A stretch of DNA of 64,000 nt from AV69 sp036498205 (GTDB taxonomy: Bacteria; Verrucomicrobiota; Verrucomicrobiia; Chthoniobacterales; UBA10450): assembly GCA_036498205.1 (NCBI GenBank), contig DASXIC010000015.1, positions 1 to 64,000 of the forward strand. The letters are read 5' to 3'. The notes under the pieces are model-generated. The model was not told where the DNA came from and searched no databases. It saw nothing but the letters and a program-made list of their open reading frames with translations. The position numbers and the translations under genes are program-made. This document shows positions 1-7,580 of this stretch, piece by piece (within the stretch, counting starts at the first letter, position 1; each line of letters starts with the position of its first letter).

Positions 1-414
1 GACGTCGCTAAAGCTCAGGAAGTTTTTCAGGATACATTACGGGAGGCAGCCTTCCATTCCGCCAACGGCCAGCCGCCGCCGGATCGATATTGGTTTTTTC
101 GCCAGGCGCGCTGGCGATGCCTTGATATTACCGCGCAAGGAGTGCAGCCCGAAGTACTGGAGAGCAATGTTGCCGAGGTGTCGGAAAAGGCCCCGGAGCA
201 AATTTCCCGGCTCGATCCCGAGCAGCTGGCCATTTGGATTTCAGCCGCGCCCGATCCGCAGCGCAGCGCCATGGCGCTGTTTTATCTGGATGAATTCAGC
301 TATCGGGAAATAATGTCGATGCTCGGTTTGAAATTAAGCGAACTCGCACACGCCATTGCGATTGGCCGCTGCGAATTCCAAGCCTGGCTCAACATCTCTG
401 TGCCCGCTCAATGA
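1..414 (+). CDS. ECF-type RNA polymerase sigma factor, 3' part (5' end outside window)
   Basis: The reading frame is open from base 1 and ends with TGA at 412-414, so the N-terminus lies upstream of the window. The visible 137 residues begin with a region 2-like helix (AQEVFQDTLREA) and include a region 4-like helix-turn-helix: LDPEQLAIWI, then the acidic and hydrophobic FYLDEFSYREIMSMLGL segment, in which a polymerase sigma factor recognises the -35 element. This layout is typical of short extracytoplasmic-function sigma factors. The next gene overlaps by 4 bases (ATGA) and encodes a protein with one membrane segment, the usual sigma/anti-sigma arrangement. The promoter target cannot be read from the sequence. 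An unrelated HTH protein is possible but less likely. Confidence 0.72.
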   Translation, partial: DVAKAQEVFQDTLREAAFHSANGQPPPDRYWFFRQARWRCLDITAQGVQPEVLESNVAEVSEKAPEQISRLDPEQLAIWISAAPDPQRSAMALFYLDEFSYREIMSMLGLKLSELAHAIAIGRCEFQAWLNISVPAQ

Positions 415-1175
415 AACGTTTGCCTCGGGGACTGCGCGCCCTGGCCAATTGCGCACCAATCGCTGATGATGCCGCCCCTGATCGGCGGATGCGCGCGGCG
501 ATTTCGAGGGCCAAAAAGCGAAGGAAGAATTTCGCACAACAGCAGGCCTTCGACCGGGCGATGGCGGACTTGGTAAAATCGACGGCTGTACCACCGGAAA
601 TCGCAGAATGGTTTGCCAACGAAAAACTGGCAGAGGGAAGTAAACCCAGTTGGAGGAATACCGCCAGACATCCCGCCATCCTGGCAATCGGGATTGCGCT
701 GGCCGTTATCGCGGTCATCGCCTGGATCACCTTCGACGAGCAGATGCATGCGTTTCCTGGGGCGTCTACGGCGAAAAAACTTCTGACGGTCGCAAGTTCG
801 ACCCGAGTATCCCAGTTCGACTCCGTAAAAACGGACGCTGGCACGCTCAGCGATCTTTTTGTCATGAAATATCGCCTCGAACATTACGACGTGCCCCCGG
901 AGTTTTCGCAACTGCGCACCATCGGCGTCCGCGTCTTTGATGATGAAGAAGCGGGGCGCGTCGCTCAGATCGGTGTTGCCGAAAAAAGGATGCAATTCTT
1001 CTTGTTCCCGGCTCGCCGCGATTCCAAGACAGGCCAGCCAGAGGAGTTTCAGGGGTGGCGCTTCTTGGAACAAGAGGGATGGACCGGTGCGGTTCGGGCC
1101 CGCAAAGGAGTTCTCTTCATGGCGACGCTGCGTGGCCCGAAGAAAGAACTCGCATCCTATTTGCCCAAGGAATGA
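411..1175 (+). CDS. single-pass membrane protein, possible anti-sigma partner
   Basis: A 254-residue protein whose ATG overlaps the stop of the sigma-like gene, implying translational coupling. The N-terminal ~80 residues are cytoplasmic and basic (RAKKRRKN). A hydrophobic helix at about residues 88-107 (ILAIGIALAVIAVIAWI) follows, then a ~145-residue C-terminal domain, presumably periplasmic. I recognise no zinc-binding anti-sigma motif (HxxxCxxC), so the anti-sigma role is inferred only from position and topology. The C-terminal part shows no known enzyme motif. A general membrane protein co-transcribed with the sigma factor is the alternative. Confidence 0.6.
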   Translation: MKRLPRGLRALANCAPIADDAAPDRRMRAAISRAKKRRKNFAQQQAFDRAMADLVKSTAVPPEIAEWFANEKLAEGSKPSWRNTARHPAILAIGIALAVIAVIAWITFDEQMHAFPGASTAKKLLTVASSTRVSQFDSVKTDAGTLSDLFVMKYRLEHYDVPPEFSQLRTIGVRVFDDEEAGRVAQIGVAEKRMQFFLFPARRDSKTGQPEEFQGWRFLEQEGWTGAVRARKGVLFMATLRGPKKELASYLPKE

Positions 1176-1244
1176 CCCATTGACAGTGGGCCGCCGCCAC
1201 GAAAATTTGGCACCCCACAGCAGGTTAGTTCATCCGTGGAGGAC

Positions 1245-1262
1245 CCCCGAAAGCATTCGGGG
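1245..1262 (+). terminator. possible hairpin terminator
   Basis: CCCCGAA (1245-1251) and TTCGGGG (1256-1262) form a perfect 7-bp stem with an AGCA loop, 70 bases after the stop of the membrane protein gene and 47 bases before the tRNA. No T-run follows, so it may be only a weak terminator or a chance hairpin. Confidence 0.3.
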
Positions 1263-1309
1263 TTGGTCGAAGTTGGAAGCGACCCGAAAACGCGGTAAAA
1301 GAACTTAAC

Positions 1310-1381
1310 GCCAGGGTAGCTCAGCGGTAGAGCAGGGGACTCATAAGCCCTTGGTCGGGAGTTCGATTCTCCCCCCTGGCA
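1310..1381 (+). tRNA. tRNA-Met (CAT anticodon), elongator type
   Basis: A 7-bp acceptor stem GCCAGGG/CCCTGGC (1310-1316 and 1374-1380) with discriminator A1381, D arm GCTC-AGCGGTA-GAGC, anticodon loop CTCATAA (anticodon CAT) and T arm GGGAG-TTCGATT-CTCCC. The G1:C72 pair argues for elongator rather than initiator Met, which normally has a mismatch there. CAT could also be a lysidine-modified tRNA-Ile2. The anticodon stem has an A-G mismatch next to the loop (A31/G39) and a G-T pair at its far end. CCA is not encoded. Confidence 0.9.
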
Positions 1382-1399
1382 CTTTGTTACCGTTGCTAA

Positions 1400-2917
1400 A
1401 TGAGCGAGAACGGAAATCGTCTGCGAAAGTTTTTCTCCGGCGGAAATGAATACCGACTCACACGCTTTTTCATTCTGCGACTACTCGGATTCGTTTACGC
1501 AATTGCCTTTCTCGTCGCCGCAAATCAACTGGTGCCGCTCATCGGTCACCACGGTTTAACACCGGCGGTTCGTTTCCTGGAAGTAGTTCAGTCGGAGCTC
1601 GGATCGCGAAGCGCGGGCATGATGCGAATACCGTCATTGTTTTGGCTTGGGATTTCGGATCGTGGATTGTTAGTCGTAGCTTGGAGCGGTTTTGCACTAT
1701 CGCTCATTGTTCTGGCCGGTTACGCCAACGCGATCATCCTGGCGATTTTATGGACGATGTACATGTCCATCGTCCACATCGGTCAGATTTGGTACGGTTA
1801 TGGGTGGGAAACGCAGCTGCTCGAGACCGGTTTCCTCTCGATTTTCCTTTGCCCGCTGATCGATCTGCGCCCATTTCCGCGGCGTCCTCCGCCGATTCTT
1901 GTGATCTGGCTTTTTCGCTGGCTCGGTTTCAGGATCATGATCGGAGCCGGGCTGATTAAATTACGCGGCGATCCCTGCTGGCGGGACCTGACCTGCCTTT
2001 ATTATCATTACGAAACGCAGCCGATCCCGAATCCGTTCAGCCGATTCCTGCATTTCGCGCCGCACTGGTTCCACAAGTTCGGAACCGCTTGGAATCATTT
2101 CGTCGAGGTAATTGTGCCGTGGTTTTCATTTGGCCCGCGACCGGTTCGGCATGTCGCGGGAGTATTACTCATCACTTTCCAAATCGTCCTTATAGTCAGT
2201 GGCAACCTCTCTTTTCTTAATTACGTCACCATCATTCCGTTCCTGGCCTGTTTCGACGACACATTTTGGCGCAGGGTATTTCCCGCCTTTCTTTTCCGAC
2301 ACACGCGCGAGGGCGAATCCTCTCGCACTCAGGTCGGGGTCTCACTGGCTCTGGCAATCCTCGTCGCCTATCTGAGCATTGCGCCGGTCGCCAATTTGAT
2401 TTCAAACCGGCAACTCATGAATTTCTCGTTCGATCCTCTCAACCTCGTCAATACCTATGGCGCATTTGGAAGCGTCGGCAACGAGCGCGACGAAATCATT
2501 TTCGAGGGAACTGATGACGCCATCATCGCGGGCGACACGAAATGGAAAGAATATGAATTCAAAGCCAAGCCGGGCGATCCGAATCGCCGGCCGCAATTTG
2601 TCGCGCCCTATCAGCCGCGACTCGATTGGCAAATCTGGTTTGCTGCCATGGCGTCGCCGGCGGATTATCCATGGACATTGCATTTCGTCTGGAGACTTCT
2701 GCATAACGATTCCGGAACGCTTTCTCTCCTGGCGAATAATCCATTCCCAAGCGCGCCACCGCGTTACATTCGTGCACGACTTTATCGTTATCAGTTCGCG
2801 CCACTTGGCGACACTGCATGGTGGCGTCGGGAACCAATCGGTGAGTGGCTGCCGGCGCTCTCAGTTGAGGACGAGGAATTTCGACGAATCCTCCTGGCGA
2901 TGGACTGGCTCGACTAG
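1400..2917 (+). CDS. lipase maturation factor (LMF1-like) family membrane protein
   Basis: A 505-residue polytopic membrane protein. It shows the hallmarks of the LMF family: an N-terminal FILRLLGFVYAIAF helix followed by QLVPLIGHHGL, the repeated aromatic transmembrane segments, and the family's C-terminal soluble part with WRREPIGEW. In vertebrates LMF1 assists folding of lipases in the ER. The role of bacterial members is not established, so a role in folding of exported lipases is inference only. The ATG at 1400 follows the tRNA by 18 bases with no clear Shine-Dalgarno site. The gene converges on the Aas-like gene, and both stop codons lie in one CTAG palindrome (2914-2917). Confidence 0.85.
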   Translation: MSENGNRLRKFFSGGNEYRLTRFFILRLLGFVYAIAFLVAANQLVPLIGHHGLTPAVRFLEVVQSELGSRSAGMMRIPSLFWLGISDRGLLVVAWSGFALSLIVLAGYANAIILAILWTMYMSIVHIGQIWYGYGWETQLLETGFLSIFLCPLIDLRPFPRRPPPILVIWLFRWLGFRIMIGAGLIKLRGDPCWRDLTCLYYHYETQPIPNPFSRFLHFAPHWFHKFGTAWNHFVEVIVPWFSFGPRPVRHVAGVLLITFQIVLIVSGNLSFLNYVTIIPFLACFDDTFWRRVFPAFLFRHTREGESSRTQVGVSLALAILVAYLSIAPVANLISNRQLMNFSFDPLNLVNTYGAFGSVGNERDEIIFEGTDDAIIAGDTKWKEYEFKAKPGDPNRRPQFVAPYQPRLDWQIWFAAMASPADYPWTLHFVWRLLHNDSGTLSLLANNPFPSAPPRYIRARLYRYQFAPLGDTAWWRREPIGEWLPALSVEDEEFRRILLAMDWLD

Positions 2918-5115
2918 CCAGCCTGCTCCCTGGCGAGGAGCTGGCATCGGCCGAGGTCCAGTTTTCCGGAGGCGAGTACTGGAATTTTATCCACGACGAT
3001 TGCGCGCTTCGGTATCCAAAGATTCGGCACGCCTGCTTCGTTGAGCGAGCTGCGGAGGGCGTTCATATCAATCGGGTCGACGGTCAGGAGTAATAGCGCC
3101 TCACCTTTTGCTTCATCCGGCACGCCACAAATAGCTATTCGACGTTCGCTTCCGTCCAATCCTAAAGCTGCGATAGTTTTCTGCTCGACGAGCTCGTGCG
3201 GGACCATTTCGCCGCCAATTTTGGAAAAACGCGACAATCGCCCTTCAATGTAGAGGAACCCATCTTCATCCAAACGTCCGATATCGCCAGTCTTTAGCCA
3301 TCCGTTTTGCAAAACCTCGCTTGTTCGCTTCGGGTCCTTTAAATAGCCTTCGAAGATGTTTGGTCCGCGAAGCCAAAGCATGCCGGTATCGTAGATCGTC
3401 AGCTTTTTGTCGGTTTCCGGGTCTCGAATCTCTGCTGCGATGCCGCTAGCCATTTTTCCAACCGAGCCAAGCCGATAAAGCGGCTGAACAGTGACATCCG
3501 GTCGCTCCGGAATGGGATCTGGCAAATTGACCGAAACAACCGGCGTCGTCTCGGTCAATCCGTAGCCTTCGAAGACCCGTTTACCGAATCGGGCAAAGAA
3601 TTTCTCGGAAAGATCCAGCGGCATTTTCTCGGCACCGACGATTACTAATCGAGCGGATTGTAACTGCTGGGGCTCGGCCTTACGCAGGTACGCGCGCAAG
3701 AAGGTCGATGTCGCCAGCATTACAGTGATTTTGTACTTCTCGACCAGGGCTGCATTCTTCGAGGTTTCGAGAGGGCTAGGGTAGGTAACGATCGGCGTGC
3801 CCTCAATCAGCGGATACCAGAGCGTGACGGTGCATCCGAAACTGTGAAAGAACGGCAGCGACGCCAGGATGATATCGTCCGGTCCGGCATCGAGCATGAC
3901 GGTGAATTGCGTCACATTGCTGACAATGTTGTGATGCGAAAGAATCACCCCTTTCGGCTCACCGGAACTGCCGCTCGTGAACAGCAATACCGCCTCTTCG
4001 TGTCCACCTTTGTCTGGTAAACCGAGCCAGTGGGACAAAAGCCTGTGCGGCAAGAGAAGGCTCGCGACCCACCAAAACAAAACTCTTGTCTTCAACTTCG
4101 GTAGCAATTCATCGAGTAAAACGATGTTCTGCGGCCACGGAAAATCTGGAAAGCGCGCACGGAATTGTGTTCCAGTGAGGGCGGTCTCAATTTCGGCCAC
4201 TCCAATCGCGCTGGAAATCGCTTCCGTTGACGCGGTGAAATTCAGGCCGACGGGAACCTTATTCGCAAGCACAACTCCCAGGTTCGCGACAACGGCTCCT
4301 TTTCCTGCCGGCAACACGATAGCGAGGCGCTTTTCCGGAAAATGTTTCCGAAGGTATCGACCGAGCGCGATCGACAAGGCAAGCAGTTTTCCGCGACTGA
4401 GCTTACTTCCATCCATTCCGTCGATGACAAGGATGGAAAAAGGAGAGCGTTTAAGCCCGCGAACCGCCCGGCGAGCGAGGTGCTCCCTCAATTCACGACG
4501 TTGCTCGAAGCAATCGGCTCCGATTTTCAGCAACTCCTCGTGAACGCGTGGGCTCGTCGCCTCTGGCGCGGTAAGTGCAGGACCGAACCCCACTGTCGCG
4601 CGATAGGGAAATTTGCGCGGCCATTTTCGAAAGAATCGGCCGCCGCGAAATGAGAAGATCGAGCCCCAGAGTTGGTCGAGAAAAACAGGGACGACCGGCG
4701 CGCCGGCATGGCGCGCAATCATCTCGTATCCTCGTTGCAGTTTCTGCAAAGTACCGGTGCGTGATAATTGACCCTCGGGGAAAATGCAGACGATTTGACC
4801 AGCTTGAACTTGCGCCGCTGCGCGCCGGATCGCTTCACGCGGACGGGAGCGACTGATCGGAATTGCTCGCGCCATCCGCAGGATCGGATTGAGAATCGGA
4901 TTTCGGTAAAACTCCTCGTCGATAATGAAACGGATCGGCCGGGGGCAGCCGAGTTGAAGCACGATCGCGTCGACCCACGTGATATGGTTCGGCACGAGTA
5001 AACAACCGCCGGGCGGTAAGTTTTCCACGCTGATCGCCTTCACGCGATAGACCAGCCGTACGAGTAGCAGGCTGAAGAAATAGAAGACCTGTTCGGCGGT
5101 GGAATCTCCCGGCAT
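2914..5115 (-). CDS. aas: bifunctional Aas-like lysophospholipid acyltransferase / acyl-ACP synthetase
   Basis: 733 residues, close to the ~720 of E. coli Aas and with the same domain order. The N-terminal PlsC acyltransferase domain carries the H44xxxxD49 catalytic pair in NHITWVD and the FPEGQ substrate motif at 112-116. The C-terminal half is an AMP-binding domain with the P-loop LLFTSGSSGEPKGV and the GYGLTETTPVVSV and TGDIGRLDEDGFLY core motifs. The known reaction activates a fatty acid with ATP and transfers it to lysophosphatidylethanolamine, so the protein would recycle lysophospholipids at the inner membrane. It is divergent from a spinster-like MFS gene, which fits lysolipid uptake. 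A long-chain acyl-CoA ligase fused to PlsC is the alternative reading. Confidence 0.83.
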   Translation of the reverse strand: MPGDSTAEQVFYFFSLLLVRLVYRVKAISVENLPPGGCLLVPNHITWVDAIVLQLGCPRPIRFIIDEEFYRNPILNPILRMARAIPISRSRPREAIRRAAAQVQAGQIVCIFPEGQLSRTGTLQKLQRGYEMIARHAGAPVVPVFLDQLWGSIFSFRGGRFFRKWPRKFPYRATVGFGPALTAPEATSPRVHEELLKIGADCFEQRRELREHLARRAVRGLKRSPFSILVIDGMDGSKLSRGKLLALSIALGRYLRKHFPEKRLAIVLPAGKGAVVANLGVVLANKVPVGLNFTASTEAISSAIGVAEIETALTGTQFRARFPDFPWPQNIVLLDELLPKLKTRVLFWWVASLLLPHRLLSHWLGLPDKGGHEEAVLLFTSGSSGEPKGVILSHHNIVSNVTQFTVMLDAGPDDIILASLPFFHSFGCTVTLWYPLIEGTPIVTYPSPLETSKNAALVEKYKITVMLATSTFLRAYLRKAEPQQLQSARLVIVGAEKMPLDLSEKFFARFGKRVFEGYGLTETTPVVSVNLPDPIPERPDVTVQPLYRLGSVGKMASGIAAEIRDPETDKKLTIYDTGMLWLRGPNIFEGYLKDPKRTSEVLQNGWLKTGDIGRLDEDGFLYIEGRLSRFSKIGGEMVPHELVEQKTIAALGLDGSERRIAICGVPDEAKGEALLLLTVDPIDMNALRSSLNEAGVPNLWIPKRAIVVDKIPVLASGKLDLGRCQLLAREQAG

Positions 5116-5162
5116 TGTTTAACGTTTACATTCGCCGCTTCTCCCTCTGCAATCGCCTTTCC

Positions 5163-6425
5163 ATGGCGAGCGAACGAAAACCGGGCGCGAGAACTGCCCT
5201 CATGCTGCTTATTGGCATCAATCTTTTTAACTACATCGATCGACAGGTCCTTTCTGCTGTCGAACCCGAAATCCGGGCGACATTCTTTCGCCCGGGCGAC
5301 CCCAATGCGATGGCGATGACAGGCGCACTCGCCACGGCCTTCCTCGTCACCTACATGCTGGCAGCGCCTGCCCTGGGCTGGCTGGCCGACCGGTTTTCGC
5401 GCTGGTTCATTATCGGATGCGCGGTGGTCCTTTGGAGTCTGGCCAGCGGTGCATCTGGTTTGGCGATGACATTCACGATGCTTCTTCTTACGCGAGTTTT
5501 TGTCGGGATCGGTGAAGGCGGTTACGGACCAGCAGCTCCTACGATTCTGGCGGACCTCTTTCCTCTAACGGTTCGCGGCCGCGTTATGGCGGCATTTGCG
5601 GCGGCAATTCCCGTTGGCAGCGCGCTTGGCTATGTCCTTGGCGGAACGATCGCCGTTCACCTGGGATGGCGCTGGGCATTTTATCTGGTAACGCCGCCCG
5701 GTTTGCTGCTTGGCCTCTTTTGTTTTTTTCAACGAGATCCCCGGGCACGCCTTGGTGGGCGATCCCTCCGGAAACGCGCGAGTCTGGAAGATTATCTCGC
5801 ACTGGTGAAGACTCGTTCGTTTGTCCTTAATACGTTCGCGCAAACGACAATGACTTTTGCCCTCGGGGGAATCGCATTCTGGATGCCGGCATATCTGCAA
5901 TTTCGACAGCAACCACCGTCCTCCCGAATTTTACTGGGCGCGATTACGGTCGTTGCCGGATTAATTTCGACAATCGTTGGGGGTTTTCTTGGCGATCGGT
6001 TGCGCGCGCGTGTTGCCGGTTCCTACTTTCTGGTTTCGGGAATTGGAATGCTGATCGCATTTCCGCTTTTCCTTGGAATGTTGTACGCTCCATTTCCAGC
6101 TGCCTGGGCACTGTTTACCGGCGCCGTTTTCTTCGTCTTCCTCAACACAGGCCCGTCGAATACCGCGCTGGCAAACGTATCAATGCCGTCAGTCCGAGCG
6201 ACGGCATTCGCGCTGAACATTCTCATTATCCATGCTCTCGGCGACGCAACTTCTCCGCCAGTAATTGGCCTGATTGCCGGTCGCATAAACATGAACGCCG
6301 GTTTTCTTCTCGTTTCGGCAATGATGTTAGTTTCCGGTTTGTTCTGGCTCGCCGGAATGAAGTTCCTCTCCGCCGATACTGAAACGGTCGAGCTCGCTTC
6401 GGTGCAAGATGCCGCAACCCTGTAA
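5163..6425 (+). CDS. major facilitator superfamily transporter, spinster-like
   Basis: About 420 residues with 12 predicted hydrophobic segments. The first helix contains NLFNYIDRQVLSAVEPEIRA, the signature of the spinster/Spns branch of MFS. The loop between helices 2 and 3 has GWLADRFSRW, the MFS A-motif. I chose the ATG at 5163 because the frame extended to 5115 begins with TTG and adds an arginine-rich, non-hydrophobic stretch. Distance to the divergent aas start is 47 bases. Animal Spns1 exports lysophospholipids. That substrate is attractive here because of the acyltransferase next door, but it is inference. Sugar-acid or drug transport cannot be excluded. Confidence 0.83.
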   Translation: MASERKPGARTALMLLIGINLFNYIDRQVLSAVEPEIRATFFRPGDPNAMAMTGALATAFLVTYMLAAPALGWLADRFSRWFIIGCAVVLWSLASGASGLAMTFTMLLLTRVFVGIGEGGYGPAAPTILADLFPLTVRGRVMAAFAAAIPVGSALGYVLGGTIAVHLGWRWAFYLVTPPGLLLGLFCFFQRDPRARLGGRSLRKRASLEDYLALVKTRSFVLNTFAQTTMTFALGGIAFWMPAYLQFRQQPPSSRILLGAITVVAGLISTIVGGFLGDRLRARVAGSYFLVSGIGMLIAFPLFLGMLYAPFPAAWALFTGAVFFVFLNTGPSNTALANVSMPSVRATAFALNILIIHALGDATSPPVIGLIAGRINMNAGFLLVSAMMLVSGLFWLAGMKFLSADTETVELASVQDAATL

Positions 6426-6431
6426 AACAAA

Positions 6432-6457
6432 CCGCGGGAGCGTTTCCACTCCCGCGG
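6432..6457 (-). terminator. intrinsic terminator for the PRC-barrel gene
   Basis: A 9-bp GC-rich stem, CCGCGGGAG (6432-6440) with CTCCCGCGG (6449-6457), and an 8-base loop. On the minus strand it is followed by TTTGTTTT, giving a classical terminator for the gene ending at 6486. It lies between two convergent genes and may also slow transcription from the MFS side. Confidence 0.75.
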
Positions 6458-6485
6458 CCATGAGTTTAGGGCTATCCGTTCCTTG

Positions 6486-7460
6486 TTAAGGCGTTGGACT
6501 TGGTTCCGCTGAGGAAGAGCCCCCAGATGGGCTCGATTCGGCCCCTGAAGAACTCCCTTTTCCGTGCTTGTGGCGCCCAGTCTTGCCTTCGCTGGCGGTA
6601 GTCTCTCCGGGAGTACCAGTAGTTCCGCTGGATGATTCTGCCGCACTCCCGCTCGGCGAAGCAGTGGAGGCCGCACCGTGTCGGTGCCCCTTGCCCGTCC
6701 CGTGCTGTGTCGTTTCTGCGGCACTCGAAGATGACACCGCAGCAGAAGGCGTTGCGCTGGCGCTCCCGCGTTTAGACGCGGCCGCGGAAGAAGTGGGCGA
6801 AGCTTTCGCGCTCGGCGAGGCCGAAGCACCTGGCGTCATTGAAGCGCCTGGACTAACTGCTGGCGAAGCCATGGCTCCGGGTGAGGCCGAGACGGAAGCG
6901 CCCGGCGAGGCGTAAGCGTTGGTTTGTCCAGCAACCCCGGTTTGCCCTGCAACGCCAGTTTGCTGTGTGCTGTAGCCGCCCGTAGTCGAGGTTCCGCCGA
7001 TGCCGATGTTCACGCCGACGCCTGGCTGAACCCCATAGTAAGAGTAAACGTTATTGACCCAACCACTGGTCGAGTACTCGTCGATGCGCGCATAATCAAA
7101 AGCTGGCGCATTGTAGATCCGCTCACGATCGACCCGAACGGTAACGACACTTGGATCCTGACTCACGCTGTAGACCGACCAGGGAACTGCGACCGTTTTG
7201 GTCGAGCTAGTCACGCGACTACCAGTGCCGCCAGTAGATAAGACCGTATAGGCCATGCAACCCGTGTTGCGATCAAGTACGACATCCTTGACGACGCCAA
7301 CTTCCTCGCCACGCGAGTCTTTGACTTTTACTCCGACCAGTTTGCTGGCTGGCACGTAACTGGTCGTCGTGGTGGTAGTACTCTGGGTTTGAGAGTTAAC
7401 GGGTGCGGCGGCCAGACCCAGCGCTGCCAACAGTACCCCAATCATAAGAGATGTTTTCAT
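6486..7460 (-). CDS. exported PRC-barrel protein with Ala/Ser/Thr/Pro/Gly-rich tail
   Basis: 324 residues. A Sec signal peptide (MKTSLMIGVLLAALGLAAAPVNS) is followed by a PRC-barrel domain at about 35-125 with the pattern LVGVKVKDSRGEEVGVVKDVVLD. Residues from about 165 to the end are low complexity: GQTGVAGQTG, then many SPGAS/ASPSA-type units, then basic RHGAAST and GRHKHGKGS patches. PRC barrels bind partners in ribosome maturation and photosynthetic complexes. Here the signal peptide places the protein in the periplasm or outer layers, and the function is unknown. The tail may be a disordered linker or a cell-wall-associated region. Its repeats probably expand and contract. Confidence 0.75.
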   Translation of the reverse strand: MKTSLMIGVLLAALGLAAAPVNSQTQSTTTTTTSYVPASKLVGVKVKDSRGEEVGVVKDVVLDRNTGCMAYTVLSTGGTGSRVTSSTKTVAVPWSVYSVSQDPSVVTVRVDRERIYNAPAFDYARIDEYSTSGWVNNVYSYYGVQPGVGVNIGIGGTSTTGGYSTQQTGVAGQTGVAGQTNAYASPGASVSASPGAMASPAVSPGASMTPGASASPSAKASPTSSAAASKRGSASATPSAAVSSSSAAETTQHGTGKGHRHGAASTASPSGSAAESSSGTTGTPGETTASEGKTGRHKHGKGSSSGAESSPSGGSSSAEPSPTP

Positions 7461-7580
7461 ATAGTTTTATGCAGAGACGATGCGCGCACCTGTGTTATTC
7501 AGTGGCGCTGCAAAAGTATCGTGACGAGTGCTCGTGGCGGATGTAGCCGACGCGGTTTAGCGCGAGCCTGTTAGGGTGCG

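Noticed and set aside
408..1073. 221-residue minus-strand frame opposite the membrane protein gene
   Set aside because: Shadow of the plus-strand gene, whose membrane segment and overlap with the sigma factor are more convincing.
3977..4543. 188-residue plus-strand frame inside aas
   Set aside because: Antisense to the catalytic aas gene and of unnatural composition.
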